From the NCBI GenBank assembly GCA_037892935.1, contig JAYXKI010000009.1, forward strand, positions 1,302,001 to 1,366,000: 64,000 nucleotides of DNA, read 5' to 3'. The stretch comes from Phlebopus portentosus. Lineage: Eukaryota > Basidiomycota > Agaricomycetes > Boletales > Boletinellaceae. Shown piece after piece: positions 36,398 to 47,703 of this stretch (positions within the stretch are counted from its first letter, which is position 1; every line of letters begins with the position of its first letter). The translations under genes were made by a program, and so were the position numbers. The notes below the pieces were generated by a model that was not told the origin of the DNA, did no database searches, and saw nothing but the letters and a program-made list of their open reading frames with translations.

Positions 36398-37654
36398 TAC
36401 GTACTGCGGTGCATCCCGCGCAGCTCACTTTCGTTTCTTCCTTCCGTTGTCCCTTGAGCATCCAAGGAGTCCCTTCGCAGTCTTTGGCTCGTCGTTCCTT
36501 GTACGAATAGCGTCAATACACGCGGTTAGACATATGGAATACGGAATGCTGACTCCGTTTTCATCCTCGCCCTTCGTTGAACAGTTGGTCTAGTGGAATT
36601 TAGCTCTTGCCTTCGATCCATCTCGTTCTGCTTCGTCCTTCACGTCCATTTTTCTTTGTTCCCCTTCTCTCCGCTTCGTCATACATAATTATTCTTTATT
36701 TTGTTGTTTTCCTAGTCGCTTCTCCCCTTCCATCTGTCCCACTTCATTACTTCGTTCTCTTTTTTTTTTTTGAAGATAATTATTATCTTTGCCTTTCCTA
36801 TCCCTCTTTTCTTCCTTCCTTCCTTCCTTCCTTCGTTCTTTTTCCTATTCGGTGCCGAGCCGGCTTTGATTTGATTTCGATTCGAAGGTTGGACGAGGGA
36901 TGGGATGTTGTAATGGTTTTGGTGTTTGTGTTTCGTTTCTTTTTTTTTTTTTTGAACTGTTGTTATGTACAGTACAATATACGATAGTACGCTACGGTTA
37001 TGGTACGGTATGATGCGATTGCGAGTAATTTGATTCCTATTCCTCTTTTCGTATTGCTTTTTTCTCGAAGCAACCGTGTGGCACGACTGCGTTCCTTCCT
37101 TTAATTTCTGGATTTCTCGTGATTTCCTACGACTTGACTGACCAGATGTGGTTACGGGCATAGGTTTCCGACCGGCTTTCTCTTGTTGCACTTACTACGT
37201 CGTACTGGAGGCTTGATATGGTCAACCGTATCTCGAACTAAAACTGAGCGGCTGATAGACGACGTCCACATTGTCGAATCGGACAATGGAAATGGAAGAA
37301 GGACGTCTGAATCTGGGTCTCGACTGACTCTTGAGAAACTGGAATAGGCCTAGGCAGGAGCTTCGCCGCTCTGTTGATTCGATACGCTCTTCGTGCGCCA
37401 CCCTTGTGTGTCTTCTTCTTATTTGGTTCAGCTGCGGACTCTAGGCTTACATGCATGCAATTATGGGGCGTCACGGTATGGGAAGTATATAATGTACACA
37501 GTAGCCGGGAATAGTATTTGGTTTGACTCGTTCAAGGAAGGTTATGTGCTTGGAGGAATCTGTCGGAGTATACATATAGCTCTATCTACCCTCCTGAGCA
37601 GTACTAGTACCGCTTAATTTGCCCGCTTGTCACTAACACTAACGCTTTACTTTC
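36398..37654. other. Intergenic region with pyrimidine tracts
   Basis: HPC2 3' flank. It contains a (CTTC)n microsatellite at about 36811-36834 and T runs near 36760 and 36942. Frames on both strands reflect these low-complexity tracts; no gene supported. Confidence 0.5.
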
Positions 37655-38930
37655 TTGGTGTCCTTGCCTTTCGACCTTGATTGCTTCGGAAGGGCCGGGA
37701 GACGGTCACAGCCTGAGAAATCAAACCTAGGGACGGCGGAACGTACCTCGGATCCAGACGACGTCAAACAGGGATACGATGGTGGTACTGATATCGGCCG
37801 CGACGCAACCGATGATATACAACAAATGCGTACTATATCCCGGACCTCGAACATACAGCGGAAGAAGAGCACAGAGCCGTACACATACTCGACACGCACG
37901 CGACTAGTACTATTCCCATGCATCCGCTTCACGACGTTCTTCATGTTGAACGTGGACCGCACGAACAACGCCAACGCCATCGCCATCCCAGACGACTTAC
38001 CTCCCGATCTCGAATTCATTATATACAGTTATATGTCGCCGTCAACACGGCCGTTGCACTGAATGTGGCGCTTTTTACTTCTGTGGCTGTAATGACCGGG
38101 GCTGTAATTGCAGAGATCGTTGGTCGGGGTCGGTGTATGTTCTTTTTCTCCCGGTCTTTTGTTTCCTCGGGAAGATGGATAAGAGAATATCCAAGATATT
38201 CTGATATTGATGTTCTTGTGGGGTCTCATTACTGTGGTACATGCATTGACAACAAATGCTGCAGGATATTTGATTGATGCGTATGTATTACCCGTGCCCG
38301 CTCCTACTCGCCTTCTTTTAGTCAGATGCTGTAAGTGATATTCCTGGCTTTAACGAATACTCTCGTCATGAACCGCTATAGTCCTTGGAATCACGGAGGG
38401 CAGGGTCGCCCCGCGACACTCGTGTATCTTGGTGGATACCACAAGATCACAGAGCTTGCAGCTTGGTTTGCTTTGTATCGGGCTGCCCAGGCAATATACT
38501 GGACCACGAGATATTTCTGTAGTATTTACGGATTTTCAGAATTTGGCTACCGTCGGCGGCGGACTCATCGCTGGGTATTTGGCTCTGAACATTTTCTTAC
38601 AAGTTGAGACGCTAAGCCCCTGTTACTTTCTAGCGATCTTCTGCAGATGCGTGGCATAGCTGGTCTTTATGGATGGAAATGACTTTTCATCGTTGATGGT
38701 ATTATCACCACATGAATTCCGTGATGACTTGGAATGTCGGTCTTCCTCATATCAACGGCGGTGGACTCGCTCTAACTCCCCAATTTCGTGTAGGAATAGC
38801 GATCTCCCGCGTCATCCGCGAGGATCTTTCAAAACTAAAATACGAGTATGTCTTATCTTGCTGCGTTCTGTGCCTATCCAGTCTGGGGAAGTCAGATTTA
38901 CCGAGAGGATGATGCACCAGTGTGCTCGAT
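37655..38930 (+). pseudogene. Possible multi-exon or decayed membrane-protein gene
   Basis: I do not recognise this gene and cannot build one clean model. Plus-strand pieces have coding character: VALFTSVAVMTGAVIAEIVG (about 38065-38125), then about 38200-38275 a hydrophobic segment with LWGLITVVHALTTNAAGYL. A third segment after an apparent intron end at about 38540 reads FQNLATVGGGLIAGYLALNI, and a last piece at about 38725-38850 reads WNVGLPHINGGGLALTPQFR. Three are strongly hydrophobic, suggesting a polytopic membrane protein with short exons. The phase between pieces is lost at one or more points. It could be an intact gene whose introns I have not resolved, or a pseudogene. Confidence 0.3.
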
Positions 38931-39293
38931 CTCGACATGCAATATTGACTAATTGATAACGACGCTGGCTGGCAGACTTCAAATGCAAGAATTTGATCAA
39001 TATCATCTTCTGAGGTACTGCCATATTGCTTTTCCTGTTTGTGTAGAGGTACTGTATATGAGGGGAGAGGAGACTTCTTGCGGGAAAATGATGTGTCGCA
39101 TGCAAGTCTCTTTATTACTGCAACACCCCTTCGAGTGATTATGATGGCCATCTTCGAAGAAACCAGCAACTCGATGCATTCATTCTCTAGGCACGGAAGT
39201 CTTACATAGCCAATACAAGATTCGCGAATAAAATCATGACACCATCCAAGTCTACGCAGGTGGTGGAGTTCATCTATATAGCCATGAAGACAT

Positions 39294-41374
39294 TTAAAGG
39301 GGATATCGGAAATCACGATTCTGGTGATCGGTAAGATCGAGGAAAGCTTTGTCGACTTTCTTCTCGATGATATCTCCATTCTCGTCTGTGACTTTCACCC
39401 AGACGTCATCGTACGTGGTGTCTGGTGGCTCTAGGTCACGTCGTTTGTTTTCCTTGGCGAGGATGTATCGCTGAATGAGCAAGAGGATAGGGCAGATGAC
39501 GTAACAGGCTGCGATGACACCCCACGGAACGTGATAACTTTACAAAATCGAAGTGAGCGTGGATAATTGCGATGGAAGGTAATGGAACACGTACCGAGGA
39601 GAGTATTCTGCAAGCCACATCTGAGGACCGACGGAGTTTCCGACACAGTATGCAATAAGCATGATAGCATTCATCGTAACACGCTTCGTGTGTCCTGCAG
39701 TCGTCTGGTTGACCCATGCAAGCGAAAGCACGAATCCTGTCGTCCCGACACCGGTAATGTATATGCTGGCCAGCAGACCTGCCTTGTTAGACCATGGAAG
39801 CACGCTAACAAGGATCGAACCAAGGACGTTCGGAATGAAATAGATCGCACCAACGTAGGCGATACTGTTGCTAAAGGCAGCGGCCAGGTTGACACCCGTG
39901 TAAATCGTGACAATTTCAACTATACTAATTTTACCGTTAGGAAGTAAGATTATAGTAATTTGATAGTTCATCTTACCCGCTAATGCAGCCAAGTAGAGTC
40001 GTTTGGAGAGTAGTGAAACCGAACGAGTTGATAATCAGGCTGTTCTGATTCGTGAGTGAGTTCGGGATATTATCGAGGCAAGAGAACAAAGCAAAGATCC
40101 AAGTCTTCGGATCCTTGAGGCATTCAATCATCCTGAAAACCATTCAGTTTAAGATCATAATATCCAAGAGATTTACGCACTGTTCTTTCTTGAAATGCTT
40201 ATTCTCGACACCAGCCTGATTGCCTTTAATGCGGTTAACAGCCGTCACGCGCTCTTCCGGAGTCAGGAACCATGCATTCGTTGGTGAGTCCGGGAAGAAG
40301 AACCTTTCGGAGATCCGATTAGTCCGGTGTAAGTGGGGTAAACCTGTATATGGAAGTATACCAATAGCAGGCAGCGGCAATAAGAGTCAGTGCTCCACAA
40401 ATAATCATAAGCCATTGCCAGGGCTCAAATCCAGACGTCTCGATATGCAGGGCACCAAATGAGATGAAGCCCGAAATAATCTGCGCAGTGCCGTTCATCA
40501 AGACTATTCGGGTGATTAGAAGGACCATCATACTGCAAAAGGCACTCGGCTTACACCAGTATCCGACGCGACGAGTTTGCTCCGGGCGCGTGTAAAACAT
40601 GGCGCTGACAATCATGAATCCAGCGGTGATACTGCCCTCGCACATTCCAAGCTGAAATCAAATCCGATAACCTTCCATTTCTGAACGTAGAGAACGGAAG
40701 GATACTTACGATGAAACGAACCGCGAAGAGGCCGCCAAAGTTCTTACATGCGGCATGCGCACAAAGAGCGACGCCCCATGTGAAAATATTGATACTAAGT
40801 ACGTATTTTTGCGGCGATAAGTAGAGCAACACATCAGCAACATGGCACACCCCCGGCGAGTTAAAAATAGCTCGCAACGTCAACTGACCTCATCCACTTT
40901 CCTACAGGGAACCGCTGCAGGGCGAGGTTCTGGGGATACTCGAAGATAAGGTAACTGAGGTAGAATATCGTCCCAAGCCAGTTGTACTCTGTTGAGTCGA
41001 GATGAGTACTCGTTCGGATACCGAGAAGTGCCGAGCTTCCGAGTGTCGTCTTATCCATGAATTGGATCCAATAGAGAACTGATATCAAAATAAGAATTCG
41101 AAGAGAAGTTCGCAAAGCAGCAGGAGAAGGAACGTACTGCACATTAGGGGAAGTATATGCAAATCAATCTTGCGACTGCAAAAATGGCTTAGCGAATCAG
41201 TTGCAGGAAGGAAGAAGGGGCTACGCACCGAATCCTCAGAGCCTCGGCGGGGTCGACCGTACCTTGAACTGAGAGCTGAGCTGCTTCATCGACTTCCCTA
41301 TACTCCGCGGTCGCATGATGGACCTTCTTCTCGTCGTCAAAGGGCTGCTTCTCGCTTATAGACGAGGAGCTCAT
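39294..41374 (-). CDS. MFS permease, allantoate/anion:cation symporter (Dal5-like) family
   Basis: Twelve-helix plasma-membrane transporter of the fungal Dal5/Tna1-type anion:cation symporter family; members import organic anions such as allantoate, nicotinate or pantothenate, and the substrate here is not predictable. Ten exons join in phase with no correction: 41374..41229, 41175..41138, 41078..40889, 40794..40710, 40651..40555, 40503..40362, 40303..40181, 40132..39977, 39924..39595 and 39537..39294, giving 516 residues. Seen: FMDKTTLGSSALLGI in TM1-2, YLIFEYPQNLALQRFPVGKW, LGMCEGSITAGFMIVSAMFY, and the loop W.FFPDSPTNAWFLTPEE between TM6 and TM7. Then come TWIFALFSCLDNIPNSLTNQ and TAGHTKRVTMNAIMLIAYC, and a charged cytosolic C-terminus. 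The N-terminal cytosolic tail is acidic and Ser-rich. It diverges from the La gene across 41375-42635. Confidence 0.93.
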
Positions 41375-42635
41375 AGTCGGAACGGACAGAGTATAAGGAA
41401 GAAAGAGAAGAAGCGAGTCTGAGGTGAACCTGAGAGACTAGATTATACTCGAGCTTCTCCTTGTGGGTTATATGATATTTGCATGGAGTAGCCGTGATTG
41501 CGTGACAGGTACCCGCCGAGATACGATCACAGAGAAGGGTTATCGTGTGCATATCTGTGCATATGCACTCAGCATTGAGTTCGCCGATAGGCTATACGGT
41601 ATATGTTGCCTGCTTCTATCAAAACTTCTCCACGGCCCGGCGCTGCTGGTGGGGTTTGACATACATTGATCGAAATTCCCATAACAGGCGCCAGGAGAAT
41701 GCAAATAAAGCATCCGCCGCGAAATTTTGAGTAACTTGAATTGAGACCGCCAGCTTATCACCTTTTTCTTTTCGATAAGTCTATCTTTAGCCGATATGAT
41801 CGGAACGTGAGCGGAATACCATCGTAGCGTCGCGTCTTAAACAGGAAAATTCTTGGCAGTTTGGCATCATCGGCGCCAGTTGCGATTGCGGGAGGAAAGA
41901 GGTTAAACCTACGGCCTGAGATAGGAGCCTATAGGAACCTGGCGAGGATTCATGTAGTATTTCGCGGCAGATTTTCTTCCGAAGTATTGATAAATGACTA
42001 TCGCTTCTTCCTAGTCAAATAGAGACATTCCTTGCCAGTTATGCAGCGTACTTCCCCGCTGAAAAGCGTGGACGAAAGAGAAAAAGGAAGTCCAAATGAT
42101 AGTACATCGTCGTCTTATCTAGGTATAGGGCTTTATCCGGATTGAACTCTCAGTAACAAGTATTGATAAGAGAGAAAAAAGACTAACATCTGCATTCTTT
42201 GTTCCTCAATCGTTCGAGCTTGGCAGGGAGATGATACGAGCTCAGCCATGATCTGGCACTATTCAGCAAGAAGCTGTGGACCACAAGGATTCCTCAAGAT
42301 TCGGGTTATCATCAAGCTATGGATCTTTTTGAGTCCTTGACCGCGATACAGCCGATTCGGACACGAAGCTAAGTCTATTGCGGCCTTCAGATCTCACCAA
42401 GCGGCTACTTTAAGGGCAACGATTGTGATAAATGACCAGACGAACCAGCAGAGATGGATGAAGAGGAAGCAAAAACCGGAATCATTTTGTCAATTATTAC
42501 GTAACGATCTGCAAATTTATTCAACGTTGATCCTGATTCGAGCTGACTGGACCAGCTTTGAAGTCTTTTCCTCACTGCTACGTTTCCTCATACAACCATC
42601 TCATTTAGCCCCTCTTCAAAACCATAGTGTTGAAA
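41375..42635. other. Divergent promoter region between MFS permease and La gene
   Basis: 1.26 kb between two divergent starts. Pyrimidine-rich leader sequence precedes the La ATG. No supported open frame, RNA gene or repeat was seen. Confidence 0.45.
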
Positions 42636-44612
42636 ATGGCCGACGCTGAGATGATCGCTGATCCCGTTGAAGTTAAAGCAAAAGTCGAGGCTGAGGAGAA
42701 ACCAGACGACGCAAAGTCTGACATCGAAGAGCACGACATTACAGAGGTCGACAAAAACGGAGACTCGACTGTACCAGCAGGGCCAGAGTCAGCGCCTGAG
42801 GAAGAAACGGATGCGGAGAAAAAGAATAAGGCTTGTCGACAAAGTGAGTAATTTGCCCGAGTTTTGGGATAGACGCTGGTTTACTGAGGAGCCGAAAACT
42901 TAGTTGAATTTTATTTCTCTGATTCGAATCTGCCTTATGACAGGTCAGTGTTTCAGATAGCTTCGTACGCATGTCCTCAATGTAAAAGCACCGGGTAGGT
43001 TCATGTGGACATTACACACCGCAAGCGCTGAACACTGGGTACCAATCAAGCAAGTCGCGTCCTTCAGGCGTATGCGCGAGTTCCAGCAGTTTGGTCATGA
43101 CTGGCTCGTCAGTGCGCTTCGAACAAGTCTCGAGTTGGAGGTCGATGAAGCCGGTGTGAATGTGCGGCGTCGGACGGAAGTCAAGGAGCCAAAGGGGCAG
43201 TGGGAAAGAAGCATATATGCTGTACGTTCATATCGGGGGATCAGTAGATTCAGTCTACCTGACAGTCGAGATATGCTTATAGAAAGGATTTGGAAGCGAG
43301 TATCCCGGTTTACAGAAGGATCTTGAGAAATACTTCAATGCGTATGGCCGCGTTAACGCTGTTCGTATGCGACGAAAATACGAGACGAAGGAGTTCAAGG
43401 TAGGCTTGGTACGTCTCTAGATATATATACCCATCTTAATCATTACCTCCTATAGGGCTCTGTCTTCGTTGAGTTTGCTGATGTGTCGACTGCCGAGCGC
43501 TTCCTCAAACTAGACCCAAAACCAAAATGGAAGGACACCGAACTACTCACGATGTCGAAGTACGTACATTGCCTATACGTCCACTTCCAAGTTATGTTAA
43601 CCTCGCGATACAGAGAGGCATACTGCGACATGAAAATTAAGGAAAAAGGCCTCACTGGGAAAGCCGCAGAATGGCGAAGAGCACACGAGAACAGCATCCC
43701 TGCCAAGAGCTTCAACGCCTTCAGACCAAATGACAAGAAGAAAGACAAAAAAGACTCCAAGGAGGACAAGAACCCGTCGAAACCGGAAGTATTCCTCGAG
43801 TTTATGGGCAAGAAGCTCAAGGTCCTTGATGAGGACGGTGGAAAGATCGATGAAGCGGAGATCCCTTATGTGAAGAATAGTGCACTCAAGCTTACAGGTA
43901 TCGAAGGGAACTTAACATTTGACGATGTCAAGGTAAGACGACTGGTCAGTCTTTGATCATGATCGAAATTATCGAGAACACTTTCAAAACAGGTGCCGAT
44001 AAAACAGCGCTTCGAGCACGCACCGTTCATCAAATACGAGAAGGAAGCTAGTGAAGCTCTCGTCGGATTCAGCAAAGCACTTTCAGAAGAGGACATCGCC
44101 TTCGTCAAGGAGAAAGTCAAGACACTCAATGGAAAGGAAGTTACGTGGTCGGAAGCAGAAGGTTCGGCTTTTCATTCTCGCAGTGATTAACAGGTCAAAT
44201 TACTCAATTCTGACTTGTGTAAACAGAAGCAGAAGAAAAAGCTTTCCTCATCGAGCGCGCACAAACCGCCGCAAGACGAGTAATGACCGTAGCAACTCGC
44301 ACTGCAGCAAAATCCAATCGTGGCGGCCGCGGTGGAGGAGGTGGCCGAAGGGGCGGAAAGAGTGGCGGCAAAGGCGGAGACCGTCGAGAAGGCAAGGGCT
44401 CTCCAAAGAAAGGTTCTCATGGTAAGAAATCCTCAGACGCAAACGGTGAGGCAAAAACGGGAGAGAAGCGAAAACGACCAGTTGAACCTGATGGTGGACC
44501 GGATGCTGGGGTACGTGGTGTTGGTGTGCCCGTAGTACTGTCGAGCAAGAAGTCAAAGACAGAAGGAGCTGATCCTGAACCTGAAGCACCTGCCGCGGCC
44601 GCTTCTTCATAG
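42636..44612 (+). CDS. Lupus La protein homologue (La motif plus RRM)
   Basis: Nuclear RNA chaperone that binds the 3' UUU-OH tails of RNA polymerase III transcripts. Eight exons join in phase without correction: 42636..42843, 42904..42943, 42999..43221, 43283..43399, 43456..43559, 43614..43932, 43993..44161 and 44227..44612, giving 521 residues. An acidic N-terminus precedes the La motif at about residues 68-155 (IEFYFSDSNLPYDRFMWTL, HWVPIKQVASFRRMREF). The RRM at about 158-245 shows KYFNAYGRVNAVRMRR and GSVFVEFADVSTAERFL. A second RRM-like region near 280-405 (FLEFMGKKLKVLDED, FVKEKVKTLNGKEVTW) matches the La-type C-terminal RRM. The tail is Gly/Arg-rich with a KRKRP-type basic nuclear signal. 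Exon 2 is only 40 bases and encodes the conserved FYFSDSNLPYD core. Confidence 0.95.
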
Positions 44613-44926
44613 TATTTACTTACGTTCTTGTCTATTTGTTCGGTTGCTTCTGACTGGATTTACTGAGAAAGGTTCTGTCGAGCGGATTTGATGTACAGTG
44701 TGTTGTGATACTCTCAATGAACTATCCTGCAAACGATTTGCAGCTTAAAAAAGGGACAGAAACAGGATGTTCTTTTGCAGCGCCGTATTATGTCTGACAG
44801 CTTCAAGTGAGGAACGAGCAGGGAATGTGTCTCTCTTGCTACACCGCATTGCAATAATAAAGATCGGGCAAATGTCAGTAAAAGACCGCGATAAGTAATC
44901 GTCTATGAAGTACTAATGCATTACGA
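44613..44926. other. La 3' flank meeting the CHAT-5 relic
   Basis: Short convergent spacer between La (+) and the CHAT-5 pseudogene (-). No gene or repeat recognised. Confidence 0.4.
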
Positions 44927-46137
44927 TCAGGCACCGATGTGTAGGTTAACACATCTTCCTGCCTTCATTTCCACCCTGTGTCCGTCAGGCCTAGGGTCCT
45001 CATCTCCGCGCTCCTTCAGCCTCAAAGCGGCATCACGCACAGCTGCCGCAGCCTTCTTAAATCTGACCTCTCCTTTTCCAAGCTCCGCTATCAGATACGT
45101 ATAGATAACCAAAGTAAGGAAGGGTCCGTCACGGTCAAGCAACTGCCACATCGTCCCAATCACGCTCCGGAATCCACAGAACTGCATTGCCGATGATAGA
45201 CGAAGTACCTCATCCATTGCAACCTTCGGGTGCTGTTCTGCAGTATGGCAAGCTGACAGGAAAGCCAGTTCGGCATTCGGAAGATTGGCACGAGCAATGA
45301 CCAGCAAAGCAAGGTTTCCACAAGAGAGCTTGAGCGACGAATTGAAGGGCTCCTGGTCCAGTAATCCATTGCATACAAAATGAACCCAACGGACCCTCCG
45401 AAGCATACTTAGTACTGCTTCCGGAGTCGCCTGGGTCATCGAGGAGTTGCTTGTCAATGCGACGAATCCTGCGTACCGTGTCTCTTTCTTTCTTGGCAGA
45501 GGGAAGTCTAGTGTCGGCAACGAAGAATATCCTCCCTCCCACCTCCGTCATCGACTTCGAACGAGCTGTGATAAGTGACTTGAGATCTGGAGTGTACGAT
45601 GAGATGTAATCGTCGAGGAGGTACTTCTCGGTGCCATCCGCACCCTCGCATGATCCTGCAGCATGGAAAGAAAGGGCGGACAGCACCGAAGTAGGACACC
45701 ACCAGATGCATAATCCTTCGTGAATACCGAACTCCTTGAGCTTCTGAACGACTTCGGAGACAACCCGGTTCCATAATACTGTACTTTCATCACTAGTCGG
45801 AGCACTTCATCATACTCAGCCGAACTTACACGGCGCTCTTAGCGAACACGTATCAGCTCGTCATGCAGAGCGATAGCGTCGGCATAGAACTCCTTGTCCA
45901 AGGAACACAGACAAATGACACTTCCTTGCCTGAGAGGACAATGAGCGCATCGCATCTATGCTCGGAGTGATTTATCACGATGACGGGTCCTTCGGTGGCC
46001 GCCTGCAGTAAGACCTCGAACGGCGAGGCCTGGAGAAGGTCCTCGAATCCAGGTATTCGCCGCACCTCCTCGAGTATTTCTTCTTGCTCCTGCGAGAGCC
46101 GCCGGACTTGCATCAGCATCTGGTCGGTTGAATTCTG
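44927..46137 (-). pseudogene. TPR-CHAT pseudogene 5 (CHAT domain only, N-terminally truncated)
   Basis: The whole TPR array and linker are missing: homology begins at PQNSTDQMLMQVRRL (46137) directly beside the CGTATA-rich element at 46139-46290. The remaining CHAT region is broken by frameshifts near 45900, 45790, 45690 and 45500 and by stops (for example 45838-45840). The catalytic His is replaced: the motif reads FVCNGLLDQE, with Asn codon 45368-45370, while the Cys motif SACHTAEQ survives. The ending is VNLHIGA, one residue short of the family VNLVHIGA. It is both broken and catalytically defective. Confidence 0.92.
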
Positions 46138-46138
46138 G

Positions 46139-46290
46139 GGCTCCGCACTGTATCGTATATAGCGTACACGATACGGCGTATATACTGTACGCCTGTATGC
46201 GTATCGGCTCGAGCAGCCAGAATATACGCCCGTATGCGTATATAGTTCCAGAAAAGTTCACGTATACGCCGTATACGTGCACATATTTTC
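46139..46290. mobile_element. CGTATA-rich palindromic element, copy 2 (MITE-like)
   Basis: Related to the element at 23203-23370. Both begin GGCTCCG and carry clustered CGTATA/TATACG palindromes. Both have AATATACG followed by a GTATAT run, then a stretch containing GAAAA before the terminal TATACGCCGTATACG. It abuts the truncation point of CHAT-5. No coding capacity. Confidence 0.55.
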
Positions 46291-47029
46291 CCTGTCTGAA
46301 ACCAGTAAGAAACTCGAAATTTAAATAAGAATCAGCCTTGCTTCTATCAAAATAAGTTACTACTCACGACATTTTAGTTGTGGATCTTGAGACTCTCAAG
46401 GCCTGAGTACCGGGTTTGGTATGGTATCGAGCAAAGCAAGGGTTGGAGTATACGATACGCGCGGAGCCTTACGAGTCCATATCGTCTCAGGTACGCTCGT
46501 GTTACGAAGAATGGGTTGGCAATAAAATGACGTGTCTTGTCCAACGCTGCGTTGGGACTCCGTTTTGCTGTATGGTACGCTCATAGCAAGATTATGACAG
46601 ACAGACGAAGTTTGAGACCTGGCTCGATCAAAAAAAGACTATGCAGTGAGTTACACTGCTTTTGTCATCACATTTCTGGCTCAAATACCTCTCCAATTGC
46701 AGGTGCCAAGAACCGGCCACCCTCTTTTCAGTCTGAAGACTATCAAGCACTATACTTTTGCACTGGTTCGCTGGCGAAGGTATATCATAGTTGCTCAATT
46801 CTCGAGGAGGATATGAACTACGATGTCTTTCCATCTACGAGTTCGTCGTAAATTGCGATTCGACTTTTCAACTCTTTCCAGGCTGCCTTCACGAGACTCA
46901 CAGAGCCAGGCCTCCTCCTCCTCCTGGATGATAACGGGTTGTCAAATGATGAAGATGACTGGGTAGTAGCACAGATATCTTTGCAATTTGCTTCCGCCTT
47001 GATCGTCTTGATTGCTTATTCTGAGCCTG
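46291..47029. other. Spacer with uncertain coding scraps
   Basis: Between the palindromic element and the LRR-like relic. Plus-strand pieces near 46850-46960 may be the upstream, already degraded part of that relic, but I cannot show this. Otherwise nothing recognised. Confidence 0.3.
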
Positions 47030-47260
47030 ATCGAGTTTGATCTTGGCCAGTTCGATTCACCGGCATCTTTGGAGCATCTCTCGATCCATCTGTACAATTC
47101 AGCTCTTCACGATTATCCATCCCTAGCATTGCACCCATCATCGCTGTCCGTCCAGTTCATGGGTGTACACTTGTGCTCTCGCCCTCGTCTCAGGACGCTT
47201 ATGCTTTTGAGACTGGTCAAGATTATCAGACGATTTGTACCCGTCTAACGGTATAGATAG
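47030..47260 (+). pseudogene. F-box/LRR-like relic downstream of CHAT-6
   Basis: A short plus-strand stretch (about 47055-47250) reads SPASLEHLSIHLYNSALHDY then a leucine-rich segment with RPRLRTLMLLRL. This resembles the SSIEHLAIHLQDDILQRYLL...LPRLQTLL part of the larger relic at 53615-54621. Both lie tail to tail with a CHAT gene at the same relative place, suggesting a duplicated F-box/LRR plus CHAT unit. Too short and degraded for function. Confidence 0.4.
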
Positions 47261-47411
47261 GTTGGTCAAGACGGCCCGTTCACGATATAAAAAGTGGGAT
47301 TCCGAAGGAGTTGGACTCACTTCATACAGAATGAAACATAGAACGTTTTGCTGAAACCACAGATAGCACATCATTAGGTGCGGAGACCTGTGTCATCATG
47401 TTATACTTAGG

Positions 47412-47445
47412 AAGGTTTCTGATAGTTGAATCTATCAGAAACCTT
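47412..47445. repeat. Perfect 14-bp inverted repeat (hairpin)
   Basis: Arms AAGGTTTCTGATAG (47412-47425) and CTATCAGAAACCTT (47432-47445) are perfect complements around a 6-base loop. It lies 259 bp beyond the CHAT-6 stop, between converging transcripts. It might be a small transposon footprint or a transcript 3'-end structure. Confidence 0.75.
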
Positions 47446-47703
47446 GATGGTCACCTTCGGACTGGTAGAGCAACGGGCCTTTCTATGAGATACCGAATAA
47501 TGCTCTGCAATCGTTCTCGCTCTTTGTGCTCGGTATGTATTTAACTTGCAATGTCGCATTGCCACTATAGCACAGGCATAGCTGGCATAGCTGATACTAC
47601 TGTACATGGTAGCGTGCTGGTACTGAAGGCTGAAAATCAAACATATCGCGCCTCCAGTATCGTAGAGCGGGCAATCAAGAACTCATTTATTGTAGACAAC
47701 TAG

